Positions 1 to 8,336 of a stretch of 53,799 bases of DNA are shown here, one piece after another (the stretch's first letter is position 1; every line of letters starts with the position of its first letter). Made by a program: the position numbers and the translations under genes. The notes beneath the pieces were generated by a model. The model was not told the DNA's origin. It saw nothing but the letters and a program-made list of their open reading frames with translations, and ran no database searches. Source of the DNA: Endomicrobium sp. (GTDB lineage Bacteria > Elusimicrobiota > Endomicrobiia > Endomicrobiales > Endomicrobiaceae); contig JAITTL010000004.1 of assembly GCA_031286985.1 (NCBI GenBank), positions 1 to 53,799 of the forward strand. Reading direction: 5' to 3'.

Positions 1-1585
1 CTTCTTAAGAACTTCTCCTTCTCCTCTCACCAATCCTCCTATCGACATCTCCCTAAATACTTCTTCGCCACAACTGTTCCCATTACATACACTTCTCAAC
101 ATGTTACCTACGAATCCTAAATGTCCTTGTACTTCTCCTTTCAGTCCTTTGTAATTCATCTTTAACGCTTTGTTAAGACTATACTTCTCCATAACTAATC
201 CCATTCCACCTGTTATTATTCCTTCCCAAATTTTCTCGTTTCCTTCTTTCCCTTTTTTCAAATCTTCTATCCTAGCTTTAATGGCCACAATCTGTTTTTT
301 GAATTTTGAATCCTCTCCATCTGCCTCTTTTCCCATTTCTCTTGTTAAACCTTGTATTATCTCATTAAACCAATCCCTATCTGCTTGATCCATTTCTGCT
401 TTTAACCTTTCTACAAACTTCATCAAATCACTCATTCTGCTCTTATTCTCTTCTGATTTTTCTTCTTTGCTATCTTCTAATTCTTTTACCTCATCAAGCA
501 TACTTTTTAATTTATCCGCATCTTCCCTCTTTTTTGCATCACTACTTGCCGAAAGCGCACAAACACACGCTTTTGCCAAAACTTGATCTTTTATTTTATC
601 GCTTATTTTATCACTAACTTCAAATATTTTTTCGATGGATTTTTTTAATAATCTTAATCCTGCTTTTTCATCTAGTTTAAGTTGCTCCGCGCCTTGAACT
701 TCTTGCCCTATTTCTGGTACTTGTACTTGATCTACATCATCATCTCCATTTGGTTCAGGTTGCTCCTCACCACGAACTTCTTGCCCTATTTCTGGTACTT
801 GTCCTTGTCCTACATTACCCCCAACGATTGGTTTTTTTTGTTGATCATTTCCGTCGCTGAAAAAATGGAGAGACATATACTCTTTGTAATCTTCCTCATC
901 CAAACAAGCTAAAATTATTTTATCATAATCATCTGAATGACCCTCAACATATTCCCGCACAGCTTCCAATGCAACACCAGCAGCTTCGTTTCTAGGATAC
1001 CCGAATATACTAGTTGATATACAGGGAAAGACTATACTTTTTGCTGTAGAATCCTTCTTTTTCAACTCACTTAAGGCACTAGTGTAAGCGTCTTTCAAAG
1101 CCTCTCTAGCTTCACTGCTTCCCAGGGTATAACACACGTCTTGCCCGGATTTATCAATATTACCCCGGAGACCACCTTTTAAATTGGGACCCACAGCATG
1201 GACAATCCACTTAATTCCTTGTTTTCGCAGAGAAAACGCATCAGTAACTTTAGCTCCACCTGTATGACATCGATATCTACCACATATTTTCTCGAATTGA
1301 TTACATTCCTGTTTCAACTCCTTTTTTCCAGCTGCTTTAAATATCGCGCCACAAACACCGCCGCCTCCTTGAAGTCCGTAGTTAGCTGCATTTACTATCG
1401 CATCAACCGTGGCTCCTCCCAGATTTACAATATCAGCCCCTTCCAATACCGTGATTTCGGTTTTCCCAATCTGTTTCGTCATTTCCACGTGTTGCATTAT
1501 ATCCCCCTGCAGCTTCGCTAACAAAACCATAAAATAATGGAATAACTACGCACACTGTTGACAATTTCATAAATTTTGATAACAT
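1..1585 (-). CDS. Macrodomain protein with coiled-coil linker and start of the autotransporter-like C-terminal region; partial (runs off left edge); signal peptide in a different frame from the macrodomain
   Basis: Read by hand on the minus strand. The ORF from ATG 1530 stays open for 510 codons to base 1. It contains VDAIVNAANYGLQGGGGVCGAIFKAAG, CHTGGAKVTDAFSLRKQGIKWIVHAVGP and STSIFGYPRNEAAGVALEAV (macrodomain), then an E/K-rich region and GNMLRSVCNGNSCGEEVFREM, shared with the 8337-10607 protein. The upstream ORF 1433-1585 (MLSKFMKLSTVCVVIPLFYGFVSEAAGG...) looks like a Sec signal and has SD AAAGGAGG at 1597-1604. Confidence 0.85.
681..807 (-). repeat. Two-copy 78-bp-period (26 aa) tandem repeat in the linker of the macrodomain protein
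   Basis: 681-729 and 759-807 are near-identical (gttgctcc...cttcttgccctatttctggtacttgt.cttg); encodes QVPEIGQEVRGEEQ / QVPEIGQEVQGAEQ. Confidence 0.8.
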
Positions 1586-1746
1586 GATGCCAATACCTCC
1601 TTTGGCTATTATTTTATCTTACTCACTTTGGACTCTTCTTGGTTCAACAAGTAATGTTTCAGCATGTCTTAAGCTCTTCCTAAAAATTTCCTCCTGTGAT
1701 CATTGGACCTTATTCTTAATTAAAATACAACTTCTTATCATTTCAT

Positions 1747-3195
1747 TTACAATTTTATATCTTCGCTTTTACTTAAAAACTCTTTTATTACTTTACTAGC
1801 AACTCCAGGCATACAAATAGTTGCATTACCACCTATGCAACCACCTTCGCAGCCCATAACCTCTATCAAATTCCCTTCTGTACATTTTTGTTCCTTGAGT
1901 ATTTTCTTTAAATATTTAATGGTCTCCTTATTCAACCCATTAATTACACAAGGTTTTACAACCTCATTAGACCCTTCAAGAAGTTTTGCCACAGCACCAG
2001 CAACTCCACGTGTAACCCCAAATCCCCGCCCCTGTTTTGAACTTTCAACATCAAATTTTTCTTCCATACAATCCCGTACTACAATATCTTTCTTGGCAAA
2101 CAATGCCCAGAGTTCTTCATAATTTATTACATAATCAATATTTTTATTTTCATTAGCTTCTATCTTTTTTGCAACACAAGGACTTATGAAAACGTTTATA
2201 GCATCTGGATGAATCATTTTTACTTTTTGAGCAATATAATAAAGTGGCGTCTTGGCACTAGATATAAACACCTTTAGTTTAGGTAAATGTTTTTTTATGA
2301 ACTGATTATACCCTGCACAACAAGAAGTCGTCATAAAGGAGGCTCCAGACTTCATTCTCTCTTTAAATTCTTGAGCTTCGTTTTTAATAGTTATATCCGC
2401 ACCCTGCGCAACCTCATATACATCCCAAAAACCAGCTCTCATCATCGCTGACTTTAGTTGATAAACAGTCCCCTCAAATTGGCCTACTATGGAAGGTGCT
2501 ATCAATGCTATAACTTTCTTCCCAGAAGCAATGTTTTTCAATACATCTATAATTTGACTTTTTTCGCAAACAGCACCAAAGGGACAACTTACCATGCACT
2601 TACCGCAGTATATGCAACTACCATAATCAATTTGAGCTGTACCATTTTCATTTTTTTTAATGGCATCAACAGGACACGCTTCCTCACAAGGAACAACTAT
2701 TTTAACAATCGCATTATACGGACAAGCTGCTATACACATTTTGCAATTTTTACACTTAGCTGGATCTATTACAGATTTACCATTAACTATATCTACTGCC
2801 CCGAATTTACACGCACTGCGGCACAAACTAGCCACACATCCTTGGCATAAATCTGTTACATAAATTTTATTTGGAACGCAACCTCGACATGCATTTTCAG
2901 CAACCGTAAGCGGATTTTCATCAAGTTTTTCGCGTTCAAGGCATTCTTTTGCATATTTGGAAAGCTCAAATGTTTCATCGTCTCCCTCTATGGAAAACCC
3001 CAATCCTGCTATAACACGACCCTTGAGAATAGCTCGTTCTTTATAAATACAGCACCGATAAAGAATCTTATTACCTTTAGGATGCATATCAAAAGGGATA
3101 AGACGCACGCTCTCCTCAAAATTTTTGGAGAAAAATGCATTTACAATCCTTTCAAGAACTTCTTTTCTAAAATATATTTCTTGATTTTTATTCAT
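1747..3195 (-). CDS. [FeFe]-hydrogenase-like iron-sulfur protein
   Basis: Several CxxCxxCxxxC ferredoxin motifs; H-cluster-type motifs TTSCCAGY, SPCVAKKIEA, EVMGCEGGCIGG. Confidence 0.88.
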   Translation of the reverse strand: MNKNQEIYFRKEVLERIVNAFFSKNFEESVRLIPFDMHPKGNKILYRCCIYKERAILKGRVIAGLGFSIEGDDETFELSKYAKECLEREKLDENPLTVAENACRGCVPNKIYVTDLCQGCVASLCRSACKFGAVDIVNGKSVIDPAKCKNCKMCIAACPYNAIVKIVVPCEEACPVDAIKKNENGTAQIDYGSCIYCGKCMVSCPFGAVCEKSQIIDVLKNIASGKKVIALIAPSIVGQFEGTVYQLKSAMMRAGFWDVYEVAQGADITIKNEAQEFKERMKSGASFMTTSCCAGYNQFIKKHLPKLKVFISSAKTPLYYIAQKVKMIHPDAINVFISPCVAKKIEANENKNIDYVINYEELWALFAKKDIVVRDCMEEKFDVESSKQGRGFGVTRGVAGAVAKLLEGSNEVVKPCVINGLNKETIKYLKKILKEQKCTEGNLIEVMGCEGGCIGGNATICMPGVASKVIKEFLSKSEDIKL

Positions 3196-3220
3196 TTTTA
3201 ATCATCATATTGCATCCATA

Positions 3221-5839
3221 CTAGATTTCCCCACTATAAGCCTTAATCAAAATAGCTTTTATATCTTCCATCAAAGGATATACTGGATTTGCTCCTGTAC
3301 ACTGATCGTCAAATGCTTGCTCTACGAGATTATCTAATTTGTTATAAAAATCTTTTTCCGCTACACCAGCATCTCTAATTGAAAGAGGAATTTGTATATC
3401 TTTCTTAAGCTCAGTTATCGCATCAATCAACAAATTAACTTTTTCATCATCATTTTTACCTCCAAGACACAACTCGTCAGCAATTTGACCATACTTAGCT
3501 TTAGCATTAGGAAATTTATATTGTGGAAATACCGCTTGCTTCTTAGGACAATCGGTGGCATTGTATTCAATAACCTGATTGATAATCAAGGCGTTGGCAA
3601 TTCCATGAGGAATACTAAACGCAGCACCAAGTTTATGAGCTATGGAGTGACATAAACCAAGAAAAGCGTTTGCGAAAGCCATTCCTGCAAGCGTTGATGC
3701 ATAGTGCATTTTTTCTCTTGCAACAGGATCTTCTTTTCCACCAGAATAAGAGCGCGGAAGATATCTAAATATCAATTTTGTAGCTTCTAATGCTGGAGAA
3801 TTTGTAAAATTTGTGGCCATAATAGATACATAGGCTTCAACTGTATGAGTTAAAGCATCAATGCCCGATGCAGCACATAGCCCCTTTGGCATGGAATCCA
3901 CGAAATTAGGATCAATAATCGCCATATTAGGAGTTAGCGCATAATCGGCAATCGGATACTTAACATGCGTTTTATCATCCGTAATTACAGCAAACGGGGT
4001 TACTTCTGAGCCAGTACCTGAAGTTGTAGGAATTGCGATTAACTGTGCTTTTTTACCCAACTCGGGAACCTCGCATACCCTTTTCCTTATATCCATAAAA
4101 CGCATGGATATATCCGCAAAATCCGTTTCAGGGTACTCATACATAAGCCACATGATTTTTGCAGCATCAATTGGAGATCCACCACCAAATGCAATAATTA
4201 CATCAGGTTCATAAGTTCTAAGCATATTCAAAGCTTCTTTTATTGTCGAAACTGTAGGATCAGGTTCAACATCAAAAAATATTTGATAATCAATGTTAAT
4301 ACATTCCAACACTTTTGTAATATTATAGATTGCGCCTGAGTTAAACAAAAATCTATCAGTAACAATAAATGCACGTTTTTTACCTTCTAATTCGCGCAGT
4401 GCCAAGTCCGTGGCACCTCTCTTAAAATAAATTTTTGCGGGAATCTTAAACCACAACATATTTTCTCTCCGTTCTGCAACGGTTTTATAATTCAATAAAT
4501 GTTTTATGCCAACATTTTCGCTCACAGAATTACCTCCCCATGAGCCGCATCCAAGCGTCAACGACGGCTCCAACTTAAAATTATATATATCACCGATTGC
4601 CCCTTGAGATGATGGCGTATTAATCAAAATTCGACCTGTATGTAATTTTTTTGCAAATACATTAATTCTATCTTGTTTTCTTTCATCAGTATAAAGAACG
4701 GATGTATGCCCTGCTCCTCCTAATTCCACAAGCTGATGAGCTTTTTCAACAGCATCTTCAAAATTTTCTGCTCTATAAATAGCAATCACCGGAGATAATT
4801 TTTCATACGCAAACGCTTCATCTAAATCAATTTTTGTAACTTCACCCGCAAGAATTTTTATGTTTTTAGAAACTTTAATTCCAACTATTTCAGCTATTTT
4901 GTACGCCGGCTGACCAACAATCTCAGGGTTTAATTTACCATCAATTATTATTATTTTTGCTATTTTTATTTTTTCGTCTTTGTTTAGAACATATACACCA
5001 CGTAAAATTAATTCTTCAATAACTTTGCTATAAATATCTTTAAGTACTACAATCGACTGTTCCGATGCGCAAATCATTCCATTATCAAAAGTTTTAGACA
5101 TAATTATTGAGGAAACCGCCATCTGAATGTCAGCAGTTTCATCTATAATTGCAGGTGTATTACCAGCACCAACTCCAAGCGCAGGTTTCCCAGATGAATA
5201 GGCAGCTTTTACCATTCCCGGGCCACCCGTGGCAAGAATTGTGGATATATCTTTATGCGTCATAAGCAAATTGGTTAGCTCAAGGGATGGAAAATCAATC
5301 CATCCGATTACTTCGGGAGCACCAGCTTTTACCGCTGCTTCTAGAGCAATTTTAGCTGCCGCTATTGTGGATTTTTTAGCCCTTGGATGAGGCGAAAAAA
5401 TTATGGCGTTCCTCGTCTTTAATGCGAGCAGAGATTTAAAAATTGCTGTAGAAGTTGGATTTGTTGTAGGAACTATCCCAGCTATAACACCAACAGGGGC
5501 AGCTACAATTTTAATACCATTTACCTTATCCTCACTAATAATTCCACAAGTACGAGCATGTTTATGTTTATTATAAATATATTCCGAGGCAAAGTGATTT
5601 TTTATAACTTTATCCTCAGCAATACCCATACCTGTTTCTTCAACAGCCATTTTTGCAAGAGAAATTCTAGCTTGATTGGTCGCAACTGCAACAGCTTTAA
5701 AAATTCTGTCAACTTGTTCTTGACTGAATGTAGAATATATTTCCTGTGCCCTTTTTATATGCAAAATGAGATTATTCAAAGATTCAATACTATCAACTGT
5801 GCAAAACGAACCAGCATTTATATCGATTTTTGTTTTCAT
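3221..5839 (-). CDS. adhE: Bifunctional acetaldehyde-CoA/alcohol dehydrogenase
   Basis: 872 aa; N-terminal aldehyde dehydrogenase part (NGMICASEQS) and C-terminal iron-type alcohol dehydrogenase (AFGGGSPIDAAK, GLCHSIAHKLGAAFSIPHG). Confidence 0.96.
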   Translation of the reverse strand: MKTKIDINAGSFCTVDSIESLNNLILHIKRAQEIYSTFSQEQVDRIFKAVAVATNQARISLAKMAVEETGMGIAEDKVIKNHFASEYIYNKHKHARTCGIISEDKVNGIKIVAAPVGVIAGIVPTTNPTSTAIFKSLLALKTRNAIIFSPHPRAKKSTIAAAKIALEAAVKAGAPEVIGWIDFPSLELTNLLMTHKDISTILATGGPGMVKAAYSSGKPALGVGAGNTPAIIDETADIQMAVSSIIMSKTFDNGMICASEQSIVVLKDIYSKVIEELILRGVYVLNKDEKIKIAKIIIIDGKLNPEIVGQPAYKIAEIVGIKVSKNIKILAGEVTKIDLDEAFAYEKLSPVIAIYRAENFEDAVEKAHQLVELGGAGHTSVLYTDERKQDRINVFAKKLHTGRILINTPSSQGAIGDIYNFKLEPSLTLGCGSWGGNSVSENVGIKHLLNYKTVAERRENMLWFKIPAKIYFKRGATDLALRELEGKKRAFIVTDRFLFNSGAIYNITKVLECINIDYQIFFDVEPDPTVSTIKEALNMLRTYEPDVIIAFGGGSPIDAAKIMWLMYEYPETDFADISMRFMDIRKRVCEVPELGKKAQLIAIPTTSGTGSEVTPFAVITDDKTHVKYPIADYALTPNMAIIDPNFVDSMPKGLCAASGIDALTHTVEAYVSIMATNFTNSPALEATKLIFRYLPRSYSGGKEDPVAREKMHYASTLAGMAFANAFLGLCHSIAHKLGAAFSIPHGIANALIINQVIEYNATDCPKKQAVFPQYKFPNAKAKYGQIADELCLGGKNDDEKVNLLIDAITELKKDIQIPLSIRDAGVAEKDFYNKLDNLVEQAFDDQCTGANPVYPLMEDIKAILIKAYSGEI

Positions 5840-5891
5840 TTTGACATTTCTCCAGTTATATAAACAAACATAATTTAATCAATTTGTTTAT

Positions 5892-7121
5892 CTAATTGTC
5901 TTTTATTGATTTTATTTCTTTTATTATGTTGGGGATTATTTCGTACAAATCACCTTCCAAAGCGTATGTTGCTGTTTGCATCATAGGACATGTAGCATCT
6001 TTATTTATTGCAATAATAATGTTTGAAGAGTTTATTCCAACCGTATGTTGAATCTGTCCCGATATGCCGCAAGCAATATAAATCCTTGGTGTAACAGTTT
6101 TACCTGTTTGCCCTATTTGGTGTGCATAAGACATCCAACCTGCATCAACAGCTGCTTTCGAAGCACCTACAACACCATTAAAAAGATTTGCAAGCTCTTC
6201 AAGAAGTTTAAAACCTTCACCTTTACCGACACCTCTTCCTCCAGCCACAATGACATTTGCATCTGTAATGTTAACAATTGCCCCGAGATCTTTTACAAAT
6301 CCTAAAAATTTTGTCCTGTTTACCAACGTCTTAGCATCGACTTTAAAATCAACAATTTCACCTTTTCTGTTTTTTTCTACTTTTGCCGCCTTGAAAACTT
6401 TATGTCGTACAGTAGCCATTTGTGGACGATGCGATGGAGTCAAGACAGTCGCCATAATATTACCACCAAAAGCCGGCCTCGTTTGCTGGAGATTTCTTGT
6501 CTGCAAATCTATTTCAAAAGAGGTACAATCAGCCGTAAGCCCTGTGCCAATTTTTGCCGCAATTCTTGGAGCAAATGAACGCCCTATATTTGTGGCACCA
6601 ATCAAAACAATCTCAGGCTTTTCTTTCTCTATGAGCTGTACAAAAACGTCAGTATAAGGATCATCTTGAAAATTATCGAATACAGGATCTTGGCAAACAT
6701 AAACCTTATCAGCACCACTATCTATCAACCCTTGGGCATTCGATTTGATACCACTACCAATTAAAACTGCACTTAAAGTCGTATTCAGCTTATTTGCAAG
6801 TCTTTTACCATCATTTAAAAGTTCGTACACAACATCGGCTATTTCGCTATGTCTCTGCTCAGCATAAACCCAAACACCGTTATACAAATTTCTATCAACT
6901 GCATCCCGCGAAACACTTTTCACAAACTCTATTGCATTAGATTCACAAGCTTGAACACAAGCTCCACAACACAAACACTTATTTGAATCTATAACCGCAA
7001 GCTCAATCTTGCTGTCGTGCCCAGGTCTTTTCATCATTAAAATAGCAGCAAAAGGACACGCATCTATACACGTTCCACATCCTATACACCTATCGTTTAA
7101 TATTTTTACCACACTTCCCAC
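5892..7121 (-). CDS. etfA: Electron transfer flavoprotein alpha subunit with N-terminal 2[4Fe-4S] ferredoxin domain
   Basis: CIGCGTCIDACPFAA and CLCCGACVQACESNA at N-terminus; EtfA FAD-domain signature (VVGASKAAVDAGW, QIGQTGKTVTPRIYIACGISGQIQHTVGI). Confidence 0.95.
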   Translation of the reverse strand: MGSVVKILNDRCIGCGTCIDACPFAAILMMKRPGHDSKIELAVIDSNKCLCCGACVQACESNAIEFVKSVSRDAVDRNLYNGVWVYAEQRHSEIADVVYELLNDGKRLANKLNTTLSAVLIGSGIKSNAQGLIDSGADKVYVCQDPVFDNFQDDPYTDVFVQLIEKEKPEIVLIGATNIGRSFAPRIAAKIGTGLTADCTSFEIDLQTRNLQQTRPAFGGNIMATVLTPSHRPQMATVRHKVFKAAKVEKNRKGEIVDFKVDAKTLVNRTKFLGFVKDLGAIVNITDANVIVAGGRGVGKGEGFKLLEELANLFNGVVGASKAAVDAGWMSYAHQIGQTGKTVTPRIYIACGISGQIQHTVGINSSNIIIAINKDATCPMMQTATYALEGDLYEIIPNIIKEIKSIKDN

Positions 7122-7168
7122 TTAAAAAACTCTCCATAATTAACATTATGCACTAATAATCTTAAACA

Positions 7169-7960
7169 TCATTTCTGCAAAATACCTGTATTTGACAATT
7201 TTTTGACAAAAGCGGATGCAACTTCGTGTGCTTGTCCACTAAACTTCTCACCACATATCTCAATGTGAGGTGTGAACACTTTCATAACCTGCGTAGGTGA
7301 TCCTTTAAACCCTATCTTTTCAACATCAACCCCTATAGAAATCGCATCAAGGGTTTTAATAACAGCTTTCTTTGCTACCATTTTTCCTTTAAGCGAAGCC
7401 ATCCTAGGACTATTTATCTCTTTAACAACTGTTAAAAGAACAGGGATTGGACTTTCTATAAGATCACATCCATCCTCCATTGATCTCTCAACTTTAATTG
7501 ATTTGTCATCAACTGATTCTATTTTTTTCACATAGGATACATGTGGGATATCAAGCATTCCAGCAATCCCAGGACCAGTCTGAGCAGTATCCCCATCAGA
7601 TGCTTGCTTCCCACAAATGATAATATCATAATTACCTATAACCTTGATTGCACACGATAAGGTATAAGATGTTGCTAAAGTATCTGCTCCGCAAAATGCT
7701 TTATCGCTTACTAAAACAGCTTCATCCGCACCTCTTGATATGGCCACTCTTAAAACCGATTCAGCCTGTGCAGGACCCATTGTAATGACAGTAACTTTTC
7801 CGTTTGTTCTCTCTTTAATTCTTACGCCTTCTTCTACGGCATATTCGTCAAGAGGATTTATTATGGAGTCCGCACTATCTCTTTTAAGTCTTCCTGTTTC
7901 AGGGTCAACTTGCACATTCGCTGTGTTAGGTACTTGCTTAATACAAACGATCACATTCAT
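7169..7960 (-). CDS. etfB: Electron transfer flavoprotein beta subunit
   Basis: MNVIVCIKQVPNTANVQVDPETGRLKR; CGKQASDGDTAQTGPGIAGMLDIPHVSYV typical of EtfB. Confidence 0.95.
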   Translation of the reverse strand: MNVIVCIKQVPNTANVQVDPETGRLKRDSADSIINPLDEYAVEEGVRIKERTNGKVTVITMGPAQAESVLRVAISRGADEAVLVSDKAFCGADTLATSYTLSCAIKVIGNYDIIICGKQASDGDTAQTGPGIAGMLDIPHVSYVKKIESVDDKSIKVERSMEDGCDLIESPIPVLLTVVKEINSPRMASLKGKMVAKKAVIKTLDAISIGVDVEKIGFKGSPTQVMKVFTPHIEICGEKFSGQAHEVASAFVKKLSNTGILQK

Positions 7961-8336
7961 TCTTTTTCCCTTTCATCAGCAACTCATATCACGACAATTT
8001 GACTATTACAAAAGCCCAAAACATCCCGAGCCTTCATCAATTTAATGCACTTATACAGCATAAAGCAATGAAACTGGGAGTTTTACACCACCACGGGCAT
8101 TCTACAAAACAAACAATAAGCATTGCAAATTCAAAACTACAAACACATTCAATCAAATCACAACCAGGAAGCATTACAAAATCTCATTTATTAATTTCAT
8201 TAAAATCTCCAATTAATCCCTGTATTCCCATACACATCCTTATACTTCTTGGCTCCTTCATAGTTTATGTTTGCATTTATCCTTATATTTCTCCATAAAT
8301 TTGTACCCATTACTGCTTTTTTAGACCCACCTCACT

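Noticed and set aside
170-1521. + strand ORFs at 170-388, 682-912 and 1198-1521
   Set aside because: Antisense to the macrodomain protein frame, which has clear family motifs.
7999-8298. + 99-aa ORF between etfB and the surface protein gene
   Set aside because: Low-complexity composition, no motif, no clear SD.
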